DNA of 64,000 bases from JAICMB01 sp963795935 (GTDB lineage: Bacteria; Acidobacteriota; Terriglobia; Bryobacterales; Bryobacteraceae), in contig CAWCJO010000005.1 of NCBI GenBank assembly GCA_963795935.1, forward strand, positions 186,001 to 250,000. Reading direction: 5' to 3'. Below the pieces are notes generated by a model that saw only the letters and a list, made by a program, of their open reading frames with translations, made no database searches and was not told the DNA's origin. Both the position numbers and the translations under genes were made by a program. Within the stretch, counting starts at the first letter, position 1, and the number at the start of each line of letters is the position of its first letter. Shown here piece by piece: positions 49,321 to 59,404 of the stretch.

Positions 49321-50721
49321 TTGCACATTGTCAGGAACCAGTTTCGACCGACGCGGCGCGGGTTTCTCGCCGCTGCCGGCGCGGGGATCGCATCGCGCGC
49401 GATTGCGGTCCCGGCCAAGACGCCTAATATTGTTTTCATTCTTTGCGACGACCTGGGGTATGGCGATCTCGGCTGCTACGGCTCGAAGATCGCGACGCCG
49501 AATCTGGACCGGCTGGCGGCCGGCGGCGTGCGATTCACGAATTTCTGCTCGGCGGACCCGGTTTGCTCGCCTTCGCGCGCGGCCCTGCTGACGGGGCGCT
49601 ACCCCACGCGCGTCGGCGTGCCGCGAGTATTTTTTCCGCAGGACCCGGACGGCCTGGCGCTGGACGAGACCACCATGGCGGACATGCTGAAGGCCAGAGA
49701 TTATAAGACGATCTGCATCGGCAAATGGCATCTCGGCCGGCCCGTGCAGTATCTGCCGACGAGCCGCGGCTTCGACGAGTATTTCGGCATCCCGTATAGC
49801 AACGACATGACGCCGCGAGTGTTGATGCACAACACGGAGGTCGTCGAGCAAACGGCGAATCTGGACACGCTCACAAGGCAGTACACCGAAAAAGCGCTGC
49901 AGTTCATCGGCGAAAAGAAAGGGTCGCCGTTTTTCCTGTACATGCCGCACACCTTTCCGCATATTCCGTTGGGAGCTTCGCCGCGATTCCGCGGCAAGTC
50001 GCGCGAGGGCCTCTACGGGGACGTGGTGGAGGAGGTCGATTGGAGCGTCGGGGAAGTGCTGCGCAGCTTAAAACAGAACGGGCTGGAACAGAACACGCTC
50101 GTGATGTTTTCGAGCGATAACGGCCCCTGGTATCAGGGCAGCCCCGGCAAGCTGCGCGGGCGCAAGAACAGCACCTTCGAAGGCGGCATTCGCGAGCCGT
50201 TCATCGCGCGCTGGCCGGGCCGCATCCCGAGCGGGCGCGTCAGCAACGCACTGGCATCCATGATGGATATTTTCCCCACGGTCGCGAAACTGTGCGGGGG
50301 CGCGCTTCCGAAAAAACCGCTGGACGGGATCGACATCTGGCCGCTGCTGACCGGCGCCAAGCAAGCGATCGAGCGCGATCCGCTGCTGTACTTCAATCTC
50401 TGGAACCTGCAATGCGCGCGCTGGGACAACTGGAAATTGCACGTCGCGCGGTATAACACGGCCGCATACACGCCGGGACCCGCGGGCGGCGTCCACAACT
50501 TTACGCTGCCGCGGCCGGAGTTGTACGACCTCGCTACGGATCCTGACGAGAGCTATGATTGCGCGCCGGAGAATCCGCGCATTGTTTCGCAAATCCAAGC
50601 CAAGATCGCGTCCATGATCGAGACGTTTCCGGAGCAGGTAAAGCAAGCCTGGGCCGAGACGCAGAGCCGCAAGACGGCGCCGGTACCGGTGGGCGCCTGG
50701 CCGCGGCCGGCAGCTCAATAA
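49321..50721 (+). CDS. Sulfatase (arylsulfatase family), Tat-exported
   Basis: From TTG at 49321 (GGGAGA eight bases upstream) the protein opens with PTRRGFLAAAGAGIASRAIA, a twin-arginine signal. The mature enzyme has NIVFILCDDLGYGDLGCYGS (metal aspartates) and VCSPSRAALLTGRYPTR with the Cys that becomes formylglycine in the CxPSR motif. GKWHLGRPVQYLPTSRGFD follows, then SSDNGPWYQGSPGKLRGRK. All are diagnostic of type I sulfatases. It is 466 residues and intact. The TonB receptor starts 12 bases later, so the pair probably handles a sulfated glycan or aryl sulfate. Confidence 0.93.
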   Translation: MHIVRNQFRPTRRGFLAAAGAGIASRAIAVPAKTPNIVFILCDDLGYGDLGCYGSKIATPNLDRLAAGGVRFTNFCSADPVCSPSRAALLTGRYPTRVGVPRVFFPQDPDGLALDETTMADMLKARDYKTICIGKWHLGRPVQYLPTSRGFDEYFGIPYSNDMTPRVLMHNTEVVEQTANLDTLTRQYTEKALQFIGEKKGSPFFLYMPHTFPHIPLGASPRFRGKSREGLYGDVVEEVDWSVGEVLRSLKQNGLEQNTLVMFSSDNGPWYQGSPGKLRGRKNSTFEGGIREPFIARWPGRIPSGRVSNALASMMDIFPTVAKLCGGALPKKPLDGIDIWPLLTGAKQAIERDPLLYFNLWNLQCARWDNWKLHVARYNTAAYTPGPAGGVHNFTLPRPELYDLATDPDESYDCAPENPRIVSQIQAKIASMIETFPEQVKQAWAETQSRKTAPVPVGAWPRPAAQ

Positions 50722-50733
50722 CAAGGGAGAGCT

Positions 50734-53700
50734 ATGTCCAGGAGATTGTCGAAGCGCTTACTGGTTTGCGCGTTCGCCGCGTGCGCTGTTGCCTGCGCGC
50801 AGACGGCGACGATTCAGGGAAGAATCACGGATGCGACCGGCGCCGTTCTGCCGGCTGTGAACGTTACGGCGACGAACACCGGGACGGGCGTAAAGACATC
50901 CACGGTCACCAACGGCCAGGGATCTTACAACATCCCGTTCCTGCAACCCGGCGCGTATACGATCGCCGCGGAGAAGAGCGGCTTTCAGCAGGCGGCGAGA
51001 TCGAACGTCCAACTGGCCATCGATCAGACCGCGGGAATCGATTTTACGCTGCAGTTGGGATCGGTGCGGCAGGCGGTGGAGGTGAAAGGCGGAACGGAGC
51101 TGCTCGAAACGGAAAATGCGCTCGTCGGCCAGGACATCGACACGAAAACCGTGAACACGCTTCCCTTGAACGGCCGCGATTATACGCAGCTTGTGACGCT
51201 GGGCGCGGGGGCCACGACGAACACCTACTCGCGGGCGAAGAATGGATTCAGTCTCAACGGCAGCCAGACGTTTCAGAACACGATTCTGCTGGACGGCATC
51301 GATAATAACAACTACATTCTGGGAACCGACTTCGCCAACATGAACGCCCTGACGCCTTCGGTGGACGCCATCGAGGAGTTCCGCGTCGAATCGGCCAACT
51401 ACGGTGCGCAGTACGGGCGCGCCGCCGGGGGCGTGGTGATTGTTTCCATCAAGTCGGGGTCGAATGCCTTGCACGGCGACGCTTTCGAGTTTCTGCGCAA
51501 CGACGCTCTGGACGCGAACGATTTCTTCGCGAACCGCGCCGGCCTGGCCAAGCCCCCGCTGCGCCGCAATGAGTTTGGGGGAGTGCTGGGCGGTCCGGTA
51601 ATTAAGAATCGCAGCTTCTTTTTCCTGAGCTACCAGGGCGAGCGCCAGACGAGCTCGCAATCGGGCGTTACCACGGTGCCCACGCCCGCCATGCTGCAGG
51701 GGAACTTCGCGGGGCTGCCGACGATTTATAATCCCGCTAACGTGGTCAACGGCGCGCGCCAGCCGTTTCCCAATAACGTCATTCCCGCGAGCCTGTTCGA
51801 TCCCTCCGGAGTGAAGCTGGCGGCCTTGTATCCGGCGCCGAATCTTCCCGGCCTGACCAGCAACTACGGGTTCAACCAGGCATTCCTCTATAACGCGGAC
51901 GAGATCGATGCGCGCTTCGACGAACAGATCTCTCAAAAGGACATCGCCTTTTTTCGCTATAGCCGCGGAACCATCGAGAACGATCAGGGCGCGGTTTTCG
52001 CCGCGCCGGGAAGCGGAGGCAGCGGCTTCGGCCAGTATCCACTCAATCAGCCCATCGGCGCGTGGTCCGGCGTGATCGGAGAAAATCATGTTTTCACGCC
52101 TTCATTCGTCAATGAAGTCCACGCCGGCTACACGCATCTCGACTCCAATCAGCTCAATCCCGAGAGCCAGCCGCTTTTTTCTCAGTTCGGGATCAACGGC
52201 GTGCCGCTGCTGCCTGGCCTGACGGGATTGCCGCAGATCACGGTTTCCGGATACTCGTCTCTGGGGGATCGCAATTTCACGCCGAATCCGAAGCTGGTGC
52301 AGGTGGGGCAATTCAACGACACGGCGTCGTGGACGCACGGAACTCACAACGTCAAGTTCGGGATGGAGATGCTGCTGACGCACGATTATGCCGGCACGGC
52401 CAACAACGCGCGCGGCTCGATGACGTTCAATGGCCAGTTCACGGCATCGGGGGCGGGCACAGGGTCGCCCATCGCCGATCTGTTGCTGGGGCAGACCAGC
52501 ACGGCCGCGCTCTCGACGCCGCTGGTGGGGCGTCTGCGGAATCGCTATTTCGGCTTCTTCGTCGACGATAGTTGGCGCATCACGCCGAAACTGACGATTG
52601 ACGCCGGCGTGCGTTACGACCTGCAGACGCCCCTGTTCGAGCGCGATAATCGCATGCTGAACTTCGATGCGAATCCGGGTGACTCGACCTACGGGACTCT
52701 GGTTCCGGCGGCGGGCGGCAGTCTCGAGAGCCGCTCCTTCAGCGCGCTCGATACGAACAACGTGGCTCCGCGCCTGGGGATCGCCTACCACGTCACTCCC
52801 AAGACGGTCGTGCGCAGCGCATTCGGCATTTTCTACGGCGGTTTGGGGTATCAGGATATCGCGCACTCCGGAGCGGCCAATCCGCCGAACTTTTTTAGCG
52901 TCAGTCTGCCCTCGGCCACTACGGCCGCGGTTTCCAGCATGGTGCTTTCGAATGGTTTTCCGCCGGGTCTCCTGACGCCCACGCTGGTCGTGAACCCGAA
53001 TCTTTTCTCGATCGCCAAAAATTTCCCCATGCCCGCCACGGACGAATGGAATTTCAGCGTAGAGCGGCAGTTTCCCGGCAATAACGTACTCACGGTGGCG
53101 TATGTCGGAAGCGCCACGTCGCACCTAATGGGCGATGACGATTTGAACGCTCCGCCTCCCGGCCCGGGCGCGATCAATCCGCGGCGGCTTTTTCCGCAGT
53201 ACGGCACGATCACTTACCAATCCCCCTACGCGCATTCCACCTATCACGGTTTGCAGGTTACTTATCAGAGGCGGTTTGCGAACGGCTTTTCGATTCTCAG
53301 CACGTACACCTACAGCCATTCGCTCGATAACATTTTGAACAATGAGGACAACGTCGGCGGGTCGATTCCCGCAGAATCCGAATGATTGGGCGGCGGAGAA
53401 GGCCTCCTCGGGCTTCGATATCACGCACAAATTCGTGACCAGCGGACTGTGGGAGATTCCGCTGGGACGTTCGGGAGGGCTGCTGGGCGGGTCGTTCGTG
53501 GAGCGCGCGGTGTTTCGCGGGTGGGAGCTGGGCGGCATCTTTGTGGCCCAGGGCGGCCATCCGCTGACGTTGACGACCGCGACCGATCCCGCGAACAGCA
53601 CCACGCCGGAGCGGCCGAATCGAGTTTGCGACGGCAATCTGCCGGGCAGCCGGCGTTCGGTGTACCAATGGTACGAGGTGTCGTGCTTTGCCTTGCCTGC

Positions 53701-53956
53701 GCCATACACCTACGGCAATGCATCGCGAGGCGTGATCCGGTCTCCGGGGCTGGTGAACCTGGACGCGCTGATCGAGCGCAATTTCCACCTCACGGAACGA
53801 TTCACGCTGGAGTTTCGCAGCGAGTTTTTCAATCTCACGAACACGGCGCATTTTGGCCCCCCGGCGCTGTTGATCGGCGCCGCCAACGCCGGTCAGATCA
53901 CATCCGATGCCTCGCCGAACAGAGAGATTCAGTTTGCTCTCCGTTTGCTTTTTTAG
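50734..53956 (+). CDS. TonB-dependent receptor with carboxypeptidase-like domain, frameshifted once
   Basis: ATG at 50734 follows AAGGGAG. The signal peptide (LLVCAFAACAVACA) leads to a carboxypeptidase regulatory-like domain (IQGRITDATGAVLPAVNVTA, QGSYNIPFLQPGAYTIAAE). A plug follows (LPLNGRDYTQLVTL, DGIDNNNYILGTDF, GAQYGRAAGGVVIVSIKSG), then a 22-strand-type barrel. One indel near 53384 shifts the frame; the rest continues with DWAAEKASSGFDITHKFVTS and ends in REIQFALRLLF. Total length is about 1,070 residues. It is coupled to the sulfatase upstream. Confidence 0.9.
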
Positions 53957-54170
53957 GCACTCCTAAACCTGGATCGCCATCCTCCAAGGCGCGTTTAGAA
54001 AGTTCTTGCGCCTGAACGCCAACCGGCTAGACCGGAAATAAACAATACATTGGTCTTACAAAACGGCGCAACGGCGCTGGTTTATGTCTGTACCACTCGG
54101 GATACAGAGTGGATGGCAGTTAACGGTTATGTGGAGTTGGGGTTGATCAGGGCGGGCGAGGACCGGTGTC

Positions 54171-54204
54171 TGACCGGAGAGGACTGTGCCGTCCTCTCCG
54201 GTCA
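54171..54204. terminator. Perfect 14-base hairpin between convergent genes
   Basis: TGACCGGAGAGGAC and its exact complement flank a six-base loop TGTGCC. The stem is GC-rich and lies between the TonB receptor (plus, ending 53956) and the secreted protein (minus, ending 54218), the expected place for a shared terminator. No T run follows on either strand, so termination would be weak or need Rho. It could also be an mRNA 3'-end stabiliser. Confidence 0.55.
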
Positions 54205-54217
54205 GCGGAGCCGCGAG

Positions 54218-54724
54218 CTAGAGACCGCTCAGGATTCCGAGGATCTGGTTCAGCAGGTTGGCTAAGCCGGGATTCGGATTATTGAGCAAATTTGCAACGC
54301 TGCAAAGCAGATTGCCCAACAGGTTCCCAGGGCCGGGCACGGCGGTTATATCCAACACGATCTGGTTGGTCGTGACGGTAAGACCCAGAATATTGAGATT
54401 GATGGGCCCGAGTACTAAATGAAGAATGGTGCACCCCGACCCGGTTGAATTGGACACCGGGGCGCTTATAGTCTGAAAAATGCTCGTAACCGCGCCGCCG
54501 GCGTTCGTTACTGTTCCGGTAACGATCCCATTCGCAATAAGCTGACCGTTTTGAACGGCGAAACTGGTCAGGTTTAACGTTCCGGCGAAGGTTCCCGCGG
54601 TTCCGGAGCCGGTGATCGGGATCGCGAGGGAATTACCCGTTCCGGGCGGCGCTGCCATTGCATTAACGGGCGCAAATGCGGCGAGGCATAGCGCCAAAGC
54701 GACGACGATCGAGATTTTAGTCAT
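54218..54724 (-). CDS. Secreted low-complexity protein, Leu/Asn/Gly-rich
   Basis: A signal peptide (IVVALALCLAAFAPVNAMA) leads into a Thr/Gly/Asn-rich beta region (TLNLTSFAVQNGQLIANGIV). The C-terminal part has CTILHLVLGPINLNILGLTV and NLLGNLLCSVANLLNNPNPG, with two Cys that could pair. The LGPxxLNxLGL and LLGNLLC patterns recur in a family of small exported proteins in Acidobacteria and other soil bacteria. Their function is unknown to me. It is intact, a single gene. Confidence 0.8.
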   Translation of the reverse strand: MTKISIVVALALCLAAFAPVNAMAAPPGTGNSLAIPITGSGTAGTFAGTLNLTSFAVQNGQLIANGIVTGTVTNAGGAVTSIFQTISAPVSNSTGSGCTILHLVLGPINLNILGLTVTTNQIVLDITAVPGPGNLLGNLLCSVANLLNNPNPGLANLLNQILGILSGL

Positions 54725-54942
54725 TTACTCCTCCAGTGTGAAGTGGTTAGGACTGAAACCATCTCATGGGCTCTAGCACAGGCGGTGGGTTTTACGCCGT
54801 CGATTTGCGCAGGTCCACGAGTACGGCGCAGTCAGCTATAAGACTCATCCGAGCGGCGGACATGGCGCTGTTACGGTTAGCTTTGTTTCTCTCCCGAGTT
54901 GCCCTGAGTTCAACAATGCCTTTTGCTTGACGGGCTGTAGCA

Positions 54943-54965
54943 TAGCTGGCTATAGTAGCTGGCTA
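54943..54965. promoter_or_regulatory. Tandem TAGCTGGCTA repeats before padR
   Basis: Two exact copies of TAGCTGGCTA (54943-54952 and 54956-54965) are spaced 13 bases apart and end six bases before the padR start. Their place over the ribosome site suggests self-control by PadR. Typical PadR operators have ATGT/ACAT arms, which this does not, so the call is tentative. Confidence 0.35.
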
Positions 54966-54971
54966 AGGCTT

Positions 54972-55307
54972 ATGGGAAAACATTCCAACGACCGCTTGCA
55001 GGGGACGCTCGATCTGCTGGTGTTGAAATCGCTGGCGAGCCGTGGGGCTATGCATGGGTACGGAATCACGGTGCATATACAGAGCATTGCGGGCGATGCT
55101 CTGCGCGTGGAGGAAGGATCGCTGTATCCAGCGCTGCATCGCATGGCGCAGGAGGGCTGGATCAAGGCCAAGTGGGGCGAGTCGGAGAACAAACGGCGCG
55201 CGCGATTTTATGCGATTACGGCGGCCGGGCGGAAGCAGCTCGCGGCGGAAGAGAAGCGCTGGGCGGAGCTGACCGACGCGGTGGCGCGCGTGATGCAGAT
55301 GGCGTGA
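54972..55307 (+). CDS. PadR-family transcriptional regulator
   Basis: ATG at 54972 (AAGG seven bases upstream) opens the 111-residue PadR protein. Its winged helix is DRLQGTLDLLVLKSLASRGA, MHGYGITVHIQ, VEEGSLYPALHRMAQEGWIK, then RRARFYAITAAGRKQLAAEE. The C-terminal helix (WAELTDAVARVMQM) supports dimers. The duplicated permease follows 13 bases later. This pair is highly characteristic of Acidobacteria, where the PadR gene normally precedes the ADOP permease and is thought to control it. Confidence 0.93.
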   Translation: MGKHSNDRLQGTLDLLVLKSLASRGAMHGYGITVHIQSIAGDALRVEEGSLYPALHRMAQEGWIKAKWGESENKRRARFYAITAAGRKQLAAEEKRWAELTDAVARVMQMA

Positions 55308-55320
55308 GGGGGGAAGGGCG

Positions 55321-58068
55321 ATGGCGTGGTTGAACCGGATCTACAATACGCTGCGGCCGGGCGGACTGGGGCGGGAGGTCGAGGACGAAGTGCGGCTGCA
55401 TTTGGATCTGCGCGCGCGCGAGCTGGAGCGGTCGGGTTGGAGCGGGGAAGCGGCGCGGGAGCAAGCGGCGCGGCAGTTTGGGAACGTGACGCTTGAGAAA
55501 GAGCGGATGAGAGACATGGATATTGCGGGGTGGTTCGAGACCATAGGCAAGGACGTGCGCTATGCGCTGCGGCAGTTGGCGCGCAATCCGGGATTCACGG
55601 CGGTGGCGGTGCTGTCGTTGGCGTTGGGCATTGGGGCGAATACGGCGATTTTCAGCGTTTTGAACGCGGCGCTGCTCAGGACGCTGCCAGTGCGCAATCC
55701 CGGCGAGCTGGTCACGATGACGGACCCCACTAGCACGGGTTCCTGGATTGGCTCGCAAACGGGCCAGCCGCGGGATTTTCTGACGTATCCGGAGTTTGTG
55801 GCCTTGCGCGATAGATCCACCATGCTGTCAGGCGTTTGCGCCGCGAGCGCGCAAACGACGCCCTGGCAAGCGCGGATCGCGGGCGGGTCGCAGGAGGAGG
55901 TTCGCGGCAGCCTGGTCAGCGAAAATTATTTTTCGGTCTTCGGCATCGGAGCGGCGATGGGGCGCGTGTTTACGGCGGCCGATGCGGGGGGCGTGGGGCA
56001 GGAGCCATATACGGTAATCAGCTACGACTATTGGCAGCGGCGCTTCGGCGGGAGCGCGGCCGTGTTGGGCACGGCGCTGCGGCTCGCGCATGCCGAGGTT
56101 ACGGTGATCGGCGTGGCGGCGCGGGGATTTCATGGCGAGAATGTGGCGCAAGGGGCGGACTTGTGGGTCCCGATCGCGATGCAGCCGCTGGTGATGCCGG
56201 GGCGGGATTGGCTGCACGATAATGCCGCGCAACCGGAATCGAAAAACATGTGGTTGCACGTTTTCGGGCGGCGCAAACCGGGCGTGAGCGTCGCACAAGC
56301 GCAGGCGGAGGAATCGGCGCTGTTCCGGCAGATCATCGCGGCGTCTTACCCGGCGACCATGAGGCCGGAGACGCGCAAGGAGTTAATGGACCAGCGCATT
56401 GTGGTGCAGGATGCCAGCACCGGGGTGTTTGACGGCCGGGACACGTTCGCGCGGCAACTGATTATCCTGCTGGCGATCTCGGCGCTGGTGCTGCTGATCG
56501 CGTGCGCCAACATTGCGAATCTGCTGCTGGCCCGCGCCACGGCGCGCCATAGAGAAGTGGGCATTCGCCTTTCGATGGGAGCGGGGAAGGGGCGCTTGAT
56601 GCGGCAATTCTTGACGGAAAGCCTGGCTCTTTCGTTCCTGGGCGGCGCGTGCGGTCTAGCGGTCGCGTTCGCCGGTTCGAAGGCGCTGCTGATGCTGCTG
56701 TCGCAACCGGACGCGCCGCCGCAGTTGGGCGCGGCGTTCGACGTTCGCGTGCTCGGGTTCAGCATTGCGATTACTTTGCTGACGGCCGTGCTTTTCGGTC
56801 TGGCGCCGGCGATTCGCGGAACTCGCGTGGATATTAACGAGACATTGAAGGAGACCGGGCGCGGCGTTACCGCGGCCGGAGGCCGCTTGACTCTTGCAAA
56901 GGGTCTGGTGGCGGCGCAAGTGGGTCTATGCCTGGTGCTGATCGTGGGCGCGGGATTGTTTCTGCGCACTCTGTGGAACCTGCAGTCGGTGTCACTCGGA
57001 TATCCGAAAGAACGTCTGCTGCTGCTGCGCGTGTACGGCGTGACGGCGGGCTATGAAGGAAACCGGCTGGCGGCGCTGTATCACGAGATTGCGGCGCGGT
57101 TGGGGCGGCTGCCTGGAGTACAGGGCGTGGCGTTCTCGGAGAATGGTCTGTTCGGGGGAACCGAATCGGGCGACCCGGTGGACGTGGAAGGATTCACGCC
57201 TCCGCCGAAAGGCGATCGTTCCGCGCGCTACGACGAGGTTGGTCCGGGTTACTTCAGCACGCTGGGAATCCCACTGCTGCTGGGACGCGAGATCGGAGCG
57301 CACGATACGGCGAACTCGATGCGCGTCTGCGTCATCAACGAAGCCTTCGCGAAGACCTATTTCGCGAGCCGCAATCCGATCGGGAAACGCGTGACGGACC
57401 TCTGGGGCGACAAGAGAATCGACATGCGGGTAGCGGGGGTGGCAAGAGACGCGCGCGATCATTCGTTGCGCGATAAAGTGCCGCCGCGCTTCTATGCGGC
57501 CGTGGACCACGGTATTGAGGGCGTCCCGCCGTCGGTGTATTTTGAGCTGCGCACGGCGGGAGATGCGGAGCAGTTGCTGAAGGCTGCGCGCAAGACGGTG
57601 GCGGATATTAACGAGGACCTTCCGGTTGTGCAGGCGCGGACGCTGGAGCGGGCATTGGAGCAGGCCAACGCGCACGCACGTTTGATTGCCAGGCTGTGCG
57701 CGATTTTTGGCGCGATCGCGTTGCTGCTGGCGGCTACGGGCCTGTATGGGGTGCTCTCTTACGGGGTGGCGAGGAGGACGAACGAGATCGGGATACGCAT
57801 GGCGCTGGGAGCGGGACGAGGACGCGTGATCGGGATGATCCTGCGGGAAACGGGCGTCATGATTGCGATCGGCATGGCGGCCGGCATCGCGGCGGCGGCG
57901 GCGAGCACGCGGCTGGTGGCGGCGCAGTTGTACGGGTTGACGGCGATGGACCCGGAGACGGTCGCGGGGGCGGCGGCATTGCTGGCTTTTGTCGCGCTGT
58001 TGGCGGCATATATTCCGGCGGCGCGGGCGGCGGGGGTGAATCCGGTGGCGGCGCTGCGGCATGAATGA
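55321..58068 (+). CDS. Duplicated MacB/FtsX-type permease (ADOP family)
   Basis: The intact 915-residue protein has an N-terminal cytosolic helical segment (RELERSGWSGEAAREQAARQ), then RYALRQLARNPGFTAVAVLS and a first transmembrane segment. A periplasmic MacB-PCD-like domain and an FtsX core with three helices (IILLAISALVLLIACANIAN) follow. The whole unit then occurs a second time, with VAAQVGLCLVLIVGAGLFLR and an FtsX core ending AALLAFVALLAAYIPAARAA. It carries no ATPase domain, so an unlinked ATPase would drive it, or it acts alone. These permeases are greatly expanded in Solibacter-like genomes. Substrate unknown. Confidence 0.93.
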   Translation: MAWLNRIYNTLRPGGLGREVEDEVRLHLDLRARELERSGWSGEAAREQAARQFGNVTLEKERMRDMDIAGWFETIGKDVRYALRQLARNPGFTAVAVLSLALGIGANTAIFSVLNAALLRTLPVRNPGELVTMTDPTSTGSWIGSQTGQPRDFLTYPEFVALRDRSTMLSGVCAASAQTTPWQARIAGGSQEEVRGSLVSENYFSVFGIGAAMGRVFTAADAGGVGQEPYTVISYDYWQRRFGGSAAVLGTALRLAHAEVTVIGVAARGFHGENVAQGADLWVPIAMQPLVMPGRDWLHDNAAQPESKNMWLHVFGRRKPGVSVAQAQAEESALFRQIIAASYPATMRPETRKELMDQRIVVQDASTGVFDGRDTFARQLIILLAISALVLLIACANIANLLLARATARHREVGIRLSMGAGKGRLMRQFLTESLALSFLGGACGLAVAFAGSKALLMLLSQPDAPPQLGAAFDVRVLGFSIAITLLTAVLFGLAPAIRGTRVDINETLKETGRGVTAAGGRLTLAKGLVAAQVGLCLVLIVGAGLFLRTLWNLQSVSLGYPKERLLLLRVYGVTAGYEGNRLAALYHEIAARLGRLPGVQGVAFSENGLFGGTESGDPVDVEGFTPPPKGDRSARYDEVGPGYFSTLGIPLLLGREIGAHDTANSMRVCVINEAFAKTYFASRNPIGKRVTDLWGDKRIDMRVAGVARDARDHSLRDKVPPRFYAAVDHGIEGVPPSVYFELRTAGDAEQLLKAARKTVADINEDLPVVQARTLERALEQANAHARLIARLCAIFGAIALLLAATGLYGVLSYGVARRTNEIGIRMALGAGRGRVIGMILRETGVMIAIGMAAGIAAAAASTRLVAAQLYGLTAMDPETVAGAAALLAFVALLAAYIPAARAAGVNPVAALRHE

Positions 58069-58252
58069 AAGGGAGGGATCCCGGAAGAGCATAAATGGCG
58101 TATCGCAGCGCTTGCTTGCGCGCGCGGCTCAGCAAGGGTGTTCCAGGGGACGCCTTAACCGATTTTCATGAACTGTTTTTACAGAAATTGAGACTAAGTT
58201 TTACAGCTTCGCGGCGGCGATCGCACATCCGTATAGTGGAGGCGAAAAGGCC
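58069..58252. other. Intergenic 184 bases with a promoter-like TATAGT
   Basis: Two TTTTACAG repeats (58177-58184 and 58199-58206, 22 bases apart) precede TATAGT at about 58232 and a GGAGG ribosome site. This is the likely control region of the AAA+ gene. No coding sequence was found. Confidence 0.4.
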
Positions 58253-59344
58253 ATGGCAACCGCGGCGATGGTGAGCGGAACGACGAGGCTGGATCCGAAA
58301 AGAAGAGGCGCCGAGGCCGGCGATCTGCAACGCGGGCTGGAGCGGCTGGTGATCGGGCAGGAGGAGGCGATTCGCGAGATCGTGGACGTCTACCAGCTCT
58401 ACCTGACGGGCATGAACGCTCCCGGCCGCCCGATCGGTAATTTCCTTTTTCTGGGGCCGACCGGGTGTGGAAAAACGCGCGTGGTGGAGGCCACGGCGGA
58501 GTGCCTGGTGAACGATCCCAAAGCCGTGATCAAGATCGACTGCGCCGAATTTCAGCACAGCCATGAGATCGCAAAGCTGATCGGGTCGCCTCCGGGATAT
58601 CTGGGGCATCGCGAGACGCACGCTCTGCTGAGCCAGGAGGCGATCGATCGTTTTCACACCGATGCCGTGAAGGTCAGCTTCGTGCTCTTCGACGAAATCG
58701 AGAAGGCCAGCGATGCGCTGTGGAACCTGCTGCTTGGGATTCTCGATAAAGGCGTGCTGACGCTGGGGGACAATCGCAAAGTCGATTTTTCCCATTCCTT
58801 GATCTTCATGACGGGCAATCTCGGAGCGGCCGAGATGAGCGCGGTGCTGCGTCCTCGCATGGGCTTTGCGCGCGACAGGCAGAGCGGGGCGATTCACGCC
58901 GTTGAAGAGGCCGTAAGCGACAAGATGGGACGCTCGGCAATGGAAGCCGCGCGGCGCAAGTTTACGCCGGAGTTCATCAATCGGCTGGACAAGATCGTGG
59001 TATTCAGATCGCTTGGGTCAGGCGAGCTGCGCCGCATCGTCGATATTGAACTGGACGCCGTGAGGCAGAGGATTTCGAGCCAGTCGCCCGACCGCGCGTT
59101 CCTGCTCGACATCACGGACGCGGGCAAAGATTATCTGCTCGAAGAGGGAACCGACATGCGCTACGGGGCTCGTCATTTGAAGCGCGCGATCGAACGCCTG
59201 GTGGTGCAGCCACTCGCCAACCTGATGGCGTCCGGCCAGGTGCGCGGCGGCGACGTGATCTCGATCGACCGCGCGCCAGGGGACCGGGCCATGACGTTCC
59301 TGCGGGTGGGACAGCGCGTTGTCTACGGGGCGGAAGCGGCCTGA
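58253..59344 (+). CDS. Orphan AAA+ ATPase resembling the ClpB/ClpC second ring domain
   Basis: The product is 363 residues with a single AAA+ module. ERLVIGQEEAIREIVDVYQL starts the domain, Walker A is FLGPTGCGKT (residues 66-75), and a ClpB-like pore segment GSPPGYLGHRETH follows. Then come Walker B FVLFDEIEKASD, sensor 1 FMTGNLG, the arginine-containing KFTPEFINRLDKIVVF, and a sensor 2 small domain TDMRYGARHLKRAIERLVVQ. The N-domain, first AAA ring and middle coiled coil of ClpB are missing, as is any ClpP-binding loop I can see. It is intact and cytosolic. A role as a small unfoldase or remodelling ATPase is inference. Confidence 0.85.
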   Translation: MATAAMVSGTTRLDPKRRGAEAGDLQRGLERLVIGQEEAIREIVDVYQLYLTGMNAPGRPIGNFLFLGPTGCGKTRVVEATAECLVNDPKAVIKIDCAEFQHSHEIAKLIGSPPGYLGHRETHALLSQEAIDRFHTDAVKVSFVLFDEIEKASDALWNLLLGILDKGVLTLGDNRKVDFSHSLIFMTGNLGAAEMSAVLRPRMGFARDRQSGAIHAVEEAVSDKMGRSAMEAARRKFTPEFINRLDKIVVFRSLGSGELRRIVDIELDAVRQRISSQSPDRAFLLDITDAGKDYLLEEGTDMRYGARHLKRAIERLVVQPLANLMASGQVRGGDVISIDRAPGDRAMTFLRVGQRVVYGAEAA

Positions 59345-59404
59345 GCGGGGCGGCGCGGAGGCAGCGGTGCTCCCGCCGTCTTAAAGTAACGTTAGGGCGA
59401 TACG

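Noticed and set aside
58174..58185. CTGT-TTTT-ACAG before the AAA+ gene as a LexA/SOS box
   Set aside because: The spacing (four bases) is wrong for the CTGT-N8-ACAG box, and it does not fit the Gram-positive form either.
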